64,000 nucleotides of DNA from Williamsia faeni (GCA_003202005.1 QJJF01000003.1:496001-560000), one strand, 5' to 3'. Shown: positions 1 to 8,495, counted from the stretch's first letter. Translations and numbers: made by a program. The notes: a model not told the origin generated them from the sequence alone.

Positions 1-1078
1 ATTGGCGGCCAGACTGGCCGCCGAGACCGTCACCGAGTCGAGTATCGACGCTCTTCGCGCCATCGTGAACGAAGAGCACGCGAGAATCGCTGATTCGTCC
101 ATTGCCTCCGGCAAAGATTTCCACGCAATGTTGGGCCAGTTGTCGGGAAATGCCTTGTTGCAGATGTTCACCGAAGTCGTGACAGGTTTGAGCACCCGCT
201 ACTTGCAAACTTCACGACGTATCGCGGAAGGCGCCGCGCGCGAGGCCAGGACTCACGTCGCCAACCGGCATTCCGAAATCGTCGAAGCAGTGATTGCCGG
301 TGACGGCGCAGCCGCGCAGACCCGTGTGACGACTCACCTCGAAGAGGTCATTACATGGATGTTGGCCCAGAAGATTCATCCCAAAGTCGAGCGAATGCGC
401 ACCCGGCCAGTGGATCCCGACCCGAAGTCGGGAGACAAACTCGCCGAGATCGTCGCCGGCCGCATACACAACGACATCACCACCGAAGACTGGCAGGTTG
501 GTGAGATCCTCGGATCGGAATCGGACCTACTGACCCGTTACGGCGTCAGCCGTGCGGTCCTTCGAGAATCCCTCCAGATCCTCGAACACCACAGCGTTGC
601 CCGAATGCGACGCGGGCCGGGTGGTGGATTGGTCATTCTGGCCCCCGACCCCACAGCAAATATCCGCGCGATGGCCCTCTACCTCAACTACCGGGGATTG
701 AGTCCTGACGACCTCTTCGTGGTCCATGAGGCCATCGCCCTGGAATGTGTCCACACACTCACCGCCGGTGAGCTCTCCCCCGACACGGCCTCCCGCCTTC
801 GCGAGGCACTCGATCTTTCGACTGAGCAGGGTGACTCCGGTGACCTGTTCCACACCGAGATCGCCGAGCTGGCGGGTAACCCGATCCTGTCACTGTTCCT
901 GCGGATCACCACGGAACTCCGAGCCCGCAACGGCCTCAGCGATAAAGCAAGAAGTGCTCAGGGTGCATCCGATGTTCGCGATGCCCACGAGAAGATACTC
1001 GTCGCCGTCCTCGCCGGCGATGAGGGGCTCGCCCAGCACCGCATGCGCCGGCACCTCCAGGATCTCGCCACTTGGTGA
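1..1078 (+). CDS. GntR-family regulator with two FCD domains (5' truncated by window edge)
   Basis: The reading frame is open from the first base, so the true start lies outside the window. The visible part begins inside an FCD ligand-binding domain (about residues 1-125). A full GntR winged helix follows (about residues 140-215, with the YGVSRAVLRESLQILE recognition region and a GPGGG wing), then a second FCD domain to the end. The intact protein is therefore probably a tandem wHTH-FCD-wHTH-FCD regulator, about twice the usual 230-250 residues of FadR-type proteins. FCD regulators usually respond to acids or acyl-CoAs. It converges on the IclR gene. Family is clear; ligand and target are unknown. 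Confidence 0.85.
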   Translation, partial: LAARLAAETVTESSIDALRAIVNEEHARIADSSIASGKDFHAMLGQLSGNALLQMFTEVVTGLSTRYLQTSRRIAEGAAREARTHVANRHSEIVEAVIAGDGAAAQTRVTTHLEEVITWMLAQKIHPKVERMRTRPVDPDPKSGDKLAEIVAGRIHNDITTEDWQVGEILGSESDLLTRYGVSRAVLRESLQILEHHSVARMRRGPGGGLVILAPDPTANIRAMALYLNYRGLSPDDLFVVHEAIALECVHTLTAGELSPDTASRLREALDLSTEQGDSGDLFHTEIAELAGNPILSLFLRITTELRARNGLSDKARSAQGASDVRDAHEKILVAVLAGDEGLAQHRMRRHLQDLATW

Positions 1079-1145
1079 GACCAGAACCCTGGTCCCGCCG
1101 AGGCTGAATCACCCTGTGGGCGAACAGCCTTGGCGGACGGCGTCA

Positions 1146-2045
1146 CTACACCCGCGCGCTTGCGTTCCCGAGTTTGACGCTCGCGTTCCAGATCGCGTTA
1201 GCGGTACCCCGGACGGCCTCGGCAACCATGCCCCATCTCATCTGACCCGCCGGGCCGGTGACGGACACCGCAGCAACGGCACCGCCCGCATTTCGAACCG
1301 GCGCGGCGACGCAGACGAGCCGGTCGTAGGCCTCGCCGCGATCGAACGCGACTCCCAACCGTCGAACCTGGTTCAATTCCGCTTTCAAGGCAAGAGGATC
1401 GGTGATCGTGTTAACCGTTCTCCTCGGCATGTCCCCGCTGGTCACCGCCAGAATGACCTCGTCGTCGAACGCCGCCATCGCTTTGCCAATTGCGGTGCAG
1501 TACACGGGATTACGTCCACCACGTCGGGTCGGCAAACGAAGCGAACCCTCCGCGATCCGTTCGAGATATACAACCTCGCCGTGGTCGAGGACGCCGAGTT
1601 GCGCGGTCATCCCGGTCCTGACCGCGAGCGCTTGCAGATGGGGGAAGGCAACCTCACGGAGCTGACCCCCCTCGGCAGCGAGGCTCCCCAACTCGAACAT
1701 CCGCAAACCGACCCGGTAGCCACCGGGATCGCGCTCGATCCAGCCGATCTGGCACAGCTGATCGGCGAGGCGATGCAGGGTCGATTTCGGCAGACCGGTG
1801 CGATCACTGAGATCACCGAGACTGAGGACCTGCTGACTGCAGTTGAACGCATCCATGATGGACGCAACTCGACCCATCACCGTCCGCTCCGGGCCTCGCC
1901 GTTCGCAGGACTCACCGGCATTACCGCTTGTCAGCGCGGCCCTGATTCCATCCTGGGAATCACCAGTCACTTCCTCTGGTGAAACCACACTTCGTTGCAA
2001 CAAGCTAGATGACAAGGTAGCCACGCTTTCATTCAGTGCACCCAT
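1146..2045 (-). CDS. IclR-family transcriptional regulator
   Basis: This 299-residue protein has an extended N-terminus of about 55 residues, then an IclR helix-turn-helix (LSLGDLSDRTGLPKSTLHRL, about residues 75-95) and the IclR effector domain with the usual GMTAQLGVLDHGEVVYLERI and NPVYCTAIGKA segments. IclR proteins control aromatic and organic-acid catabolism and bind short palindromes. A repeated 17-bp palindrome in this window (sites at 3602, 6688, 9012, 9057, 10773, 27057, 32662 and 38512) makes it the best local candidate for a pathway regulator, which is inference. An internal ATG (encoding MGRVASIMDAF, about residue 57) could be the true start, because the N-terminal extension is poorly IclR-like. 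Confidence 0.88.
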   Translation of the reverse strand: MGALNESVATLSSSLLQRSVVSPEEVTGDSQDGIRAALTSGNAGESCERRGPERTVMGRVASIMDAFNCSQQVLSLGDLSDRTGLPKSTLHRLADQLCQIGWIERDPGGYRVGLRMFELGSLAAEGGQLREVAFPHLQALAVRTGMTAQLGVLDHGEVVYLERIAEGSLRLPTRRGGRNPVYCTAIGKAMAAFDDEVILAVTSGDMPRRTVNTITDPLALKAELNQVRRLGVAFDRGEAYDRLVCVAAPVRNAGGAVAAVSVTGPAGQMRWGMVAEAVRGTANAIWNASVKLGNASARV

Positions 2046-2415
2046 CTAACCTTCGCGCAGTCGCGCAGTCGGGTTTCTGAGTACAAATCTGGGGGCAGGT
2101 CCCGTATTGAGTATCCTCTTTTGCGGGAGTGTTACCACAGTCACATCTGAGAGCCCACATGTCAAGCGTCACGAGAGCTCCAGTTTCGATGGACCTGCGT
2201 ACCGCTCGTAGAAGGGGGGGTGACGCCCGTGGAGTCCTGCAGTTTGCGCGTTGTTCCGCGAGGGAATCAATGAGGCGTCAAAAATGCTCCCGCTGCGACG
2301 CAGCGAGAGCATTCTTCTGGTCCACCCCAGGCTCTTGACTCGCCAATAGCCCACTGTGCGAACAGTTTTCATCCCAAAGGTGATACCTGAAGGATCAGTT
2401 CGCGAGAATCGACGA
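2046..2415. other. Intergenic region, 370 bp
   Basis: No convincing gene is seen. The stretch should contain the promoter of the IclR gene (reading leftward from 2045) and the 3' end of the ferredoxin reductase transcript, whose hairpin is at 2284-2312. No copy of the TTCC-N7-GGAA palindrome was found here. Confidence 0.5.
2284..2312 (-). terminator. Hairpin terminator of the ferredoxin reductase gene
   Basis: Two 13-base arms (2284-2296 and 2300-2312) pair with one mismatch around a 3-base loop. On the minus strand the stem is followed by TTTT, as expected for an intrinsic terminator about 100 bp past the reductase stop codon. Confidence 0.6.
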
Positions 2416-3399
2416 TCAGGCGGAATCTGTCGAGTGGCCCGGGAACAAGGACAGGGCGGGGTCGAGTGAGACTGCCGCATTGTTGACTGCGGTTGCCACC
2501 TCACCGAACCCGACCGACATCAATTTGACCTTGCCGGGGTAGGACGTGACGTCACCGGCGGCATATACGTGCTCGACGGTGGTTTCCATCCGGGTGTCGA
2601 CAACAATCGTGCGGCGGTCCAATTCCAGGCCCCAGGCCTCGAGTGGTCCGAGGTTGCTGATGAAGCCGAGTGCGGCCACAACCGCGTCGACCTTGAGCAC
2701 CCGCGCCTCCTGCTCTCCATCGACCCGCACGTGCGCCTCGCGCAGCACGTCGTCACCGAACAGCGCTTCTACCTGCGCATTGATGATGATGTCCGCCGTG
2801 CTTTCGTGTACTTCGCGGATGCTCGCGGCATGCGCCCTGAAGGTGCCTCTGCGGTGGACGAGTGTCACCGAGCGGGCGATCGGCTCGAGTGCCAGGACCC
2901 AGTCGATCGCGCTGTCTCCCCCGCCGACAACCAGCACATCGCGGTCCGAATACTCCTCTGGTGCTGGGACGAAGTAGCTCAGTCCGCGCCCGAGGAACTC
3001 CTCACCGGCCGGAAGGGTCCTGGGGGTGAACGTGCCGATCCCCGCGGTCAGGATGACCGCCCCTGCGTCGATCACGGTGCCATCGGAGAGTGTGACCTGC
3101 GGCCGCCCGTCCGGGGAGTGCACCAGCTCGACCGCTTGGCGGCCGAGGAGGTACGTCGGACCGTAGGTGTCCGCTTGGTCTTTGAGGGCAGCGACCACGT
3201 CCCGGCCGCGGGCACCGGGAATCCCTGCGATGTCGTGGATGTGTTTCTCCGGGTACAAGGCGGCGATCTGGCCGCCACACTGCGGCAACGCGTCGACCAG
3301 TACGGTCTGCATCCCGCGGAAGCCCGCGCAGTATGCGCCGAACAGGCCCACCGGGCCGGCGCCGACGATGAGGATGTCTGTTGTGATGGTCTCGGCCAC
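2416..3399 (-). CDS. Ferredoxin-NADP+ reductase (thioredoxin-reductase-like flavoprotein)
   Basis: This is a 327-residue FAD/NAD(P) oxidoreductase. An N-terminal Rossmann motif VGAGPVGLFGAYCAGFRG binds FAD, a second motif VVGGGDSAIDW near residue 165 binds NAD(P)H, and the C-terminal YAAGDVTSYPGK is the FAD contact of this fold. The redox CxxC of thioredoxin reductase is absent, which fits the YumC-type ferredoxin reductases. A GTG start is chosen because AGGAGGT lies six bases before it. It is divergent from a ferredoxin gene, so it probably supplies electrons to that ferredoxin and through it to the Rieske oxygenase or the P450s. Partner choice is inferred from position. Confidence 0.85.
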   Translation of the reverse strand: MAETITTDILIVGAGPVGLFGAYCAGFRGMQTVLVDALPQCGGQIAALYPEKHIHDIAGIPGARGRDVVAALKDQADTYGPTYLLGRQAVELVHSPDGRPQVTLSDGTVIDAGAVILTAGIGTFTPRTLPAGEEFLGRGLSYFVPAPEEYSDRDVLVVGGGDSAIDWVLALEPIARSVTLVHRRGTFRAHAASIREVHESTADIIINAQVEALFGDDVLREAHVRVDGEQEARVLKVDAVVAALGFISNLGPLEAWGLELDRRTIVVDTRMETTVEHVYAAGDVTSYPGKVKLMSVGFGEVATAVNNAAVSLDPALSLFPGHSTDSA

Positions 3400-3791
3400 G
3401 AGCCGACCTCCTGGTGTGTGTTGCGGAAATATTGACCTCGGAGTTCGGCCGGGTTCGACCGACACCCGAGTCCGTACTCGAATAACCTTGCCCGCGTAGA
3501 TATCTCACTGCCCATGTCATGCATGGGACCTACGGCCGACATGGCACGTCCGGGGTTGATCTTCGAAGTGTAAGTCGGCCCGCGCCTAATAGAGTGCACT
3601 GATTCCGTCTGATGGAATGCCCGATGGACAACCGCGCAGGCCTTGGTCAAAGTGATTCTCAGGTCAATCACCGCGCCAGATCGGCGGGGAACGTGAGCCA
3701 CGCCGATAGCGCGGCCGGGTAATCAACGCCTGGCGAAATACCTGCTTCGTGAAGTCTCCGGAGCGTTCCATCGATGAGGAGGTCGACGACA
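3400..3791. promoter_or_regulatory. Divergent promoter region between reductase and ferredoxin
   Basis: This 392-bp stretch separates two divergent redox-partner genes and holds no convincing gene. It carries the palindrome at 3602-3618, placed roughly midway, where one bound regulator could act on both promoters. A TAATAG resembling a -10 box lies at 3588-3593 just before the palindrome, but no well-spaced -35 box was found. Confidence 0.5.
3602..3618. promoter_or_regulatory. Putative IclR-type operator
   Basis: ATTCCGTCTGATGGAAT has perfect 5-base arms around a 7-base spacer. It is one of eight similar sites in the window. It sits between the divergent ferredoxin reductase and ferredoxin genes. 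Confidence 0.55.
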
Positions 3792-4067
3792 ATGAGCGAA
3801 GACGTACGGGTCTGGATCGACCAAAAACTGTGCACCGGCGACGGTCTGTGCGTCCAGTACGCCCCCGATATTTTCGAGTTCGGCGCCGACGGACTGGCGT
3901 ATGTCAAGGACGCAGACGGAAACCTTTTGCAGACCGAGGGCTCCCAGACCGATGTGAACGACGAGCTTCGACTCGACGTCATCGATGCCGCCGACGGGTG
4001 CCCGGGCAACTGCATTCACGTCGTCCGCGCCGCCGATGGCGTCGAAATCGCCGGCCCCGACGCCTGA
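3792..4067 (+). CDS. Small P450-type ferredoxin with Asp in the cluster motif
   Basis: This 91-residue ferredoxin would carry electrons from the divergent reductase to the Rieske oxygenase or a P450. The cluster motif is C14-TG-D17-GL-C20 with C70-P later, the pattern of actinobacterial [3Fe-4S] or [4Fe-4S] single-cluster ferredoxins in which the second cysteine position is variable. Here that position is aspartate, which in some ferredoxins can ligate a fourth iron. An extra Cys74 lies in CPGNC. A loop of about 20 residues (about 40-60) makes it longer than the roughly 63-residue relatives. AGGAGG about nine bases upstream sets the ATG start. It is followed 64 bp later by the oxygenase gene. 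Confidence 0.85.
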   Translation: MSEDVRVWIDQKLCTGDGLCVQYAPDIFEFGADGLAYVKDADGNLLQTEGSQTDVNDELRLDVIDAADGCPGNCIHVVRAADGVEIAGPDA

Positions 4068-4131
4068 CGTCCCGCAAACACGCAAGCAGCCAGAGCAATT
4101 CCCAAAGCACTAGTAGAGGAGTGATTTCCCG

Positions 4132-5571
4132 GTGTCGATAATCGAGGAACCGCAAGTAGACCGTTTCGTCCCCTGGTTCGAAGGCGATGTAGATCCCGAG
4201 AAAGTGCCGGAGAAATACCGGTTGTCGCGTGCCTACGTGCCCAAGGGGCGCTACCTGGACCCCGAATTCCAGAAGTTGGAGCTCGAGAAGGTCTTCAAGA
4301 AGACCTGGCTGATGGCCTGCCGTGTCGAGGAATTGGCGTCGGTCGGAAACTACATCGAGTACGAGATCGGAAGCTATTCGATCCTGATCGTGCGCGAGTC
4401 GAAGACCAAGATCAGCGCGTACCACAACGCATGTCGTCACCGCGGAACCCGTCTTGCCCGCGGCCAGGGTCGCGTCGGGTCGCTCATCTGCCCGTTCCAC
4501 GGCTGGCGATGGAACCTGGACGGCTCGATCCGGCTCGTGCTCGATCGCGAGGAGTTCGTCCCGCGCTCCGATGACGACCTGGGCCTGGAGCAGGTCCGCG
4601 TCGACCAGTGGGCCGGTTTCGTGTTCATCAACATGGACCCCGAAGCCAAGCCACTTCTCGAGTACCTCGACCCGATCGCACGCATTTTTGAGCCGTTTCA
4701 TATCGAGAACATGCGGTATCGCTGGGCGAAGGGCTTCATCCTGCCCTGCAACTGGAAGACAGCGCTCGACGGATTCCTCGAGGCATATCACGTTGCGGGA
4801 ACGCATCCACAGCTCTACCGAGTCGACAAGACGAACCTGAACCTTCAGTCCCTCAAAGAACTCGACGAGCGGATCTGGGCACCCACCACTGTCTACGAGC
4901 GGCACTCGCACTACTCGGCCGTCGGCCAGACGAAAAAGGATGCCACCGCGGAATCCGTCAAGGATCCCACTGCCAGAGGCACCGCGGAGATCACCGATGA
5001 GCGGCTGTCCATCGCAATGTCGGTGCAGTATGTCGCCGAGGACATGCGCGGCCTCGAGAACGAACTCAGCTGGCGCGCCGCGGAAGCACTCAAGACCGCT
5101 GAAGTGCCCGAGGGATCGAACGCCGGCGAGGTGTACATGCAGCTGCACCGCGACATGGCGATCGCCGAAGGCTACGACTGGCCGATGCTCACCGGACAGC
5201 AGTGGGCCGAAGCCGGTACCGCGTGGAATGTGTTCCCCAACACGATCATCCTGCCCAACCAGGGTTCGGTGTTCGTCTACCGGGCACGCCCGTACGGCGA
5301 CGACCCGGACACCTGCCTCTTCGAGATTTTCAGCCTGGACCAGATCCCGGTTGCCGACTACGACAAGAAGCGCGAGTTCCAGCACCAGTTCTTCGAGGAC
5401 TACCGGGACGCCGACCTCGGCGAGGTCTTCGGCCAGGACATGGCGAACGCCAAGGAGGTCACCGTCGGAATGCATTCACCGAGTTTTGACGGCCATCGGC
5501 TCAGCGAAGAGCAGGAGATGACCATCTACAACCACCACCGGGTGGCCGACCGCTACCTCTGGGCCGACTGA
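4132..5571 (+). CDS. Rieske non-heme iron oxygenase, alpha subunit
   Basis: This 479-residue protein is a ring-hydroxylating or demethylating oxygenase alpha subunit. The Rieske [2Fe-2S] ligands are C101, H103, C120 and H123 (CRHRG, CPFHGW). The catalytic segment NWKTALDGFLEAYHVAGTH supplies His220 and His225, and the acid just before the first His is Glu217 rather than the usual Asp, as in choline/carnitine-type oxygenases. No beta subunit gene is nearby, so a homo-oligomeric enzyme is likely. The start is GTG after AGAGGAG. With the ferredoxin just upstream and the divergent reductase it could form a three-component system. The substrate is not evident. Confidence 0.88.
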   Translation: MSIIEEPQVDRFVPWFEGDVDPEKVPEKYRLSRAYVPKGRYLDPEFQKLELEKVFKKTWLMACRVEELASVGNYIEYEIGSYSILIVRESKTKISAYHNACRHRGTRLARGQGRVGSLICPFHGWRWNLDGSIRLVLDREEFVPRSDDDLGLEQVRVDQWAGFVFINMDPEAKPLLEYLDPIARIFEPFHIENMRYRWAKGFILPCNWKTALDGFLEAYHVAGTHPQLYRVDKTNLNLQSLKELDERIWAPTTVYERHSHYSAVGQTKKDATAESVKDPTARGTAEITDERLSIAMSVQYVAEDMRGLENELSWRAAEALKTAEVPEGSNAGEVYMQLHRDMAIAEGYDWPMLTGQQWAEAGTAWNVFPNTIILPNQGSVFVYRARPYGDDPDTCLFEIFSLDQIPVADYDKKREFQHQFFEDYRDADLGEVFGQDMANAKEVTVGMHSPSFDGHRLSEEQEMTIYNHHRVADRYLWAD

Positions 5572-5587
5572 CCCTTTGTAACAAATT

Positions 5588-5634
5588 GGACTCGGCGTCC
5601 GCAGACCGGAACACCGGCCCCTGGCGCCGAGTCC
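5588..5634 (+). terminator. Hairpin between oxygenase and extradiol dioxygenase genes
   Basis: The arms GGACTCGGCG (5588-5597) and CGCCGAGTCC (5625-5634) are perfectly complementary and enclose a smaller CCGG/CCGG hairpin. It lies just after the oxygenase stop codon and probably ends its transcript. Confidence 0.6.
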
Positions 5635-5697
5635 TTGTTCTTACACTCGACGTCGTCCTCGATGTCGCACAAGTTATTTCATGATTGGAGCAAGAAA

Positions 5698-6558
5698 ATG
5701 GGCGTCAGATCACTTGGCTATGTCCGGCTGAATTCGCCAGACCTCAAGGCATGGAGGAGTTTCGGCGAGGACTTCCTCGGAATGATGCGGGTGGAAGGGA
5801 ACACCCCGGATTCGCTCTACTTCCGGATCGACCACTATCCGCCGCGCCTGGTGGTGTCCCAGGCCGAAGAACCCTCGCTGGGTGCGTTGGGTTTCGAGGT
5901 CCTGAACAAGCGTGAACTCGCGCAGCTCGTGAGTGCAGTGGAGGCCGAAGGCATCAAGGTCTCCACCGGCACAGACGCCGAGCGCGCCGAACGCCGCGTC
6001 ACCGGTCTGGCGAAGTTCGACGATCCGGCCGGCAACCCGGTCGAGTTGTTCTACGGCCCGATTCTCGACCACGTCCGCATCCAGACGCCATTGGTGAGCA
6101 GCTTCGTCACCGGCGACATGGGGATGGGCCACGTGATCGTGACCGCCGAGGACGTGGAGACGACATTCGACTTCTACTCTCGGGTACTCGGGTTCATCGA
6201 GCGAAACACCGCGGGACCCACCTACTTCATGGGCTGCAATCCGCGCCATCACAGCTTTGGTATCGCTCCCACACCGGGTCCGGGCAAGCTGGTCCACATC
6301 ATGGTCGAGATGGCCACCATCGACGATGTCGGCCTCGCGCTCGACCGGGCTGCCGACATGAATATTCCGATGATGAACACCCTCGGCAAGCACACGAACG
6401 ACCAGATGCTGTCGTTCTACGTCTACTCACCCGAGTTGTACGCAGTCGAGTGCGGCTTCGAGGGCCTTCGGGTCGAGCACGAAGAACCGACTTACGAAAT
6501 CACCGAAGGTGCGCTCTGGGGCCACAAGTTCACCCCGCCCCCAATGCCCCCCAGCTGA
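5698..6558 (+). CDS. Type I extradiol (meta-cleavage) dioxygenase
   Basis: This 286-residue enzyme has the two-domain vicinal-oxygen-chelate fold of BphC/HsaC-type catechol dioxygenases, which open a dihydroxylated ring next to the diol. Iron ligands His145 (MGHVIV), His200 (LVHIMVE) and Glu251 (YAVECGF) are present, as are active-site residues His185, His232 and Tyr241. Length is typical for the family. GGAGC precedes the chosen ATG; an upstream in-frame ATG gives an unconvincing extension. It has its own terminator downstream. It should act on a catechol made by the HsaAB-like hydroxylase, feeding the hydrolase at 9905. Confidence 0.9.
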   Translation: MGVRSLGYVRLNSPDLKAWRSFGEDFLGMMRVEGNTPDSLYFRIDHYPPRLVVSQAEEPSLGALGFEVLNKRELAQLVSAVEAEGIKVSTGTDAERAERRVTGLAKFDDPAGNPVELFYGPILDHVRIQTPLVSSFVTGDMGMGHVIVTAEDVETTFDFYSRVLGFIERNTAGPTYFMGCNPRHHSFGIAPTPGPGKLVHIMVEMATIDDVGLALDRAADMNIPMMNTLGKHTNDQMLSFYVYSPELYAVECGFEGLRVEHEEPTYEITEGALWGHKFTPPPMPPS

Positions 6559-6576
6559 ACTACTCACGCGCAACAA

Positions 6577-6611
6577 CTGACCCCTGCGAGTCGCCGACTC
6601 GGAGGGGTCAG
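6577..6611 (+). terminator. Terminator of the extradiol dioxygenase gene
   Basis: Two 16-base arms (6577-6592 and 6596-6611) pair with one mismatch around a 3-base loop and are followed by CTTGTTCTGT. Confidence 0.75.
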
Positions 6612-6687
6612 CTTGTTCTGTCCTCCAGCAGCTGTCGGTTCAATCCAGGTGATGCAAAATACTTGGGAAGCAACACTTTTCGCGTCC

Positions 6688-6704
6688 ATCCCGGCCAATG
6701 GAAA
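6688..6704. promoter_or_regulatory. Putative IclR-type operator upstream of binding-protein gene
   Basis: ATCCCGGCCAATGGAAA matches the window-wide palindrome pattern with a mismatch in the arms. It lies about 150 bp before the start of the lipoprotein gene at 6853. Confidence 0.45.
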
Positions 6705-6852
6705 AGATAGATGAAACACCGGTCGATCTTCGTCACACTCCTGACAAGACAATCACGCACCTCTCCCGTGTTGGCGGATGAAAGACCTACGTGCGGGTTT
6801 GTTTGTCGCCCAGCCGGCATCTGCGCCGGCGCTCAACGAAAAGGACACCTCG

Positions 6853-8112
6853 ATGAAACGCTCAATCGGCCTGCGTACAGCGCAGGTTCTGGCGATGTCA
6901 ACAGTTGTCGTCGCCTTGACGGCGCTGACGGCCTGCAGCAGTGACGACGACAGTTCGGACAACAGCACCGCGTCGAGTGCCCAGGCGCCCTCGGACGCCT
7001 TTCCGGGAAAGGCAGCCAGCGGGGACCCGGTAAAGATCGGATTCATCAGCGCCGAGGGCGGGTCGGCCATCTCACAGCCCGAGACCCGCGAAGCCGCCGA
7101 GGCAGTCACAAAATACGCCAACGAAAATTTCGCCGGAATTGGCGGCCGCCCAATTGAATTGGTGAGCTGCAAGCAGCAAGAAGAACCGGTGAGTGCCCGC
7201 GACTGTGCCAACCAGATGGTTGAGCAAAAGGTATCGGCAGTCGTCGTTCCGGTTGCCGGCCTGGGCAACATCATCGCACCGATCATCGTCGACGCCGGGA
7301 TTCCATACGTGGTTGCACAGGGATCGAGCGTCCCTGAGCTCACCTCGCCGGGCGCCTACTCCTTGACCGCTTCCTCCAACTCGACGCAGGCCATGGCTGC
7401 CTACGCAGCGGAGAACGGCATCAAAAAAGTCACCGCGTACTCCATCGATGTCCCGGCTGCAATCGGTGCGCTCCAAGCAGTTGGACAGCCGGCATTCCAG
7501 GCAAATGGTACCGACCTGAAGATCGTACCCATTCCCCTGGGAACACCGGACGCAACTCCTCAGGTCAGCGCCGGTCTCGAGAACGACCCTGAGGCCGTCA
7601 TCGTCTTCGGCGATTCCACCGTCTGCACCTCGGTCATCAAGGCGCTCACCACATTGGCCTCCACGGCCGAGAAGTGGACCGCCATCTCCTGTGCCGCCCC
7701 AGAGGTCGTCGACGCCGTCGGATCGGGACTGGACAACACCAAGATCTTCAGCTCCGCGGACACCGTCTCGGACAATTCGGAGGCAGTCCTGTACCGCGAC
7801 GTGATGAAGAAGTACAGCCCCAAGACCCCCACCGAGAGCAATGCTGTCGTTGGTTACCAGGCCATGCTCGGCCTGGTCAGGGCAACGCAGGCAGTTGCCG
7901 GAACCGATACCTCCCCGGCAGCGATCAACACCGCAATCAAGACCGCCACGGACGTGGTCACGCCTGCCGGTAACGGCTTGACCTTCACCTGCAATGGGCA
8001 GGCGATCGCCGGCTACCAGTCGGTGTGCTCCAACGGGTTGATCATTCTCACGATGAAGGACGGGAAGCAGACAGACCCGCAAAACGTCTTCATCAAGGCA
8101 CCTAACTCCTGA
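6853..8112 (+). CDS. ABC-transporter substrate-binding lipoprotein, branched-chain amino-acid type (orphan)
   Basis: This 419-residue protein begins with a lipoprotein signal (MKRSIGLRTA, a hydrophobic stretch, then the LTAC lipobox with Cys28) and a Ser/Asp-rich linker. A periplasmic-binding-protein fold of the LivJ type (Peripla_BP_6) follows. It would bind a substrate outside the membrane. The gene stands alone between an operator and a terminator, with no permease or ATPase genes in the window. A close paralog is at 46906. Four late cysteines (including C-A-A-P and FTCNGQ) match the paralog. AAGGA precedes the chosen ATG. The ligand is unknown; context suggests the catabolic substrate or a sensor role. 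Confidence 0.88.
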   Translation: MKRSIGLRTAQVLAMSTVVVALTALTACSSDDDSSDNSTASSAQAPSDAFPGKAASGDPVKIGFISAEGGSAISQPETREAAEAVTKYANENFAGIGGRPIELVSCKQQEEPVSARDCANQMVEQKVSAVVVPVAGLGNIIAPIIVDAGIPYVVAQGSSVPELTSPGAYSLTASSNSTQAMAAYAAENGIKKVTAYSIDVPAAIGALQAVGQPAFQANGTDLKIVPIPLGTPDATPQVSAGLENDPEAVIVFGDSTVCTSVIKALTTLASTAEKWTAISCAAPEVVDAVGSGLDNTKIFSSADTVSDNSEAVLYRDVMKKYSPKTPTESNAVVGYQAMLGLVRATQAVAGTDTSPAAINTAIKTATDVVTPAGNGLTFTCNGQAIAGYQSVCSNGLIILTMKDGKQTDPQNVFIKAPNS

Positions 8113-8118
8113 GCGAAA

Positions 8119-8159
8119 TCACCGAAGTCCCTGCCTCATCGAGGCAGGGACTTTGGTGA
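8119..8159 (+). terminator. Terminator of the binding-lipoprotein gene
   Basis: Perfect 18-base arms, 8119-8136 and 8142-8159, enclose a 5-base loop directly after the stop codon. Confidence 0.85.
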
Positions 8160-8203
8160 CTCCGCCGACCGTGCCGAAGAAGCCGTCGAGCGGGCCGAAC
8201 CGA

Positions 8204-8428
8204 CCGTCGAGTGGGCCTTAGTTGCTTGTGCAACAGTCAGTTTCGGCACGCTCAACGATGATTTGGGCACGCTCGGCGGTTGGTTCGGCACGCTCGACGG
8301 TGGTCCCCCGTTGAGCGTGCCTTTGTTGCCGTCGAGCGGGCCTAAGTTGCTTGTGCGACAATCAGTTTCGGCACGCTCGACGGTCATTTGGGCACGGTCG
8401 GCGGTTGGTTGGGCACGCTCGACGGGTG
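8204..8428. repeat. Duplicated block of 21-bp tandem repeats
   Basis: Two copies of a roughly 100-bp block (8204-8302 and 8329-8428) lie 125 bp apart and are about 85% alike by eye. Each block contains three 21-bp units marked by the word CACGCTC, or CACGGTC in one unit. The word begins at 8247, 8268 and 8289 in the first copy and at 8372, 8393 and 8414 in the second. Each block opens with CCGTCGAG and GTTGCTTGTG. Function is unknown; it may be a dispersed genomic repeat. Confidence 0.7.
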
Positions 8429-8436
8429 ACAAAAGA

Positions 8437-8474
8437 CTGACCCCCTCGGAGTCTGGAGACTCTGAGGGGGTCAG
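8437..8474. terminator. Strong hairpin terminator next to the cupin gene
   Basis: Seventeen-base arms (8437-8453 and 8458-8474) pair with a single G-U type mismatch around the loop TGGA. It is placed just past the stop codon of the minus-strand cupin gene at 8496 and can act in both directions. Confidence 0.8.
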
Positions 8475-8495
8475 TGTGTTGTGCGATGGCGTATT

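Larger units (their letters stand above)
8113..8495. other. Intergenic region with terminators and repeats, 383 bp
   Basis: No gene is called here. The stretch holds the terminator at 8119-8159, a duplicated tandem-repeat block at 8204-8428 and the hairpin at 8437-8474, which ends the convergent cupin gene. Open frames across the repeats are low-complexity heptad repeats and look like by-products. Confidence 0.6.

Noticed and set aside
3979-5475. Long minus-strand open frame opposite the Rieske oxygenase
   Set aside because: It is the mirror of a well-supported gene with Rieske and iron-site motifs; high GC content creates long antisense frames. Its translation shows no recognisable domain.
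8204-8428. CRISPR array
   Set aside because: The units are 21 bp with no distinct unique spacers between them, only six units in two blocks, and no cas genes are present.
8136-8432. Minus-strand open frame across the intergenic repeats
   Set aside because: It is a low-complexity heptad repeat produced by the 21-bp DNA units, has no ribosome site, crosses terminators, and the two repeat copies fall in different frames.
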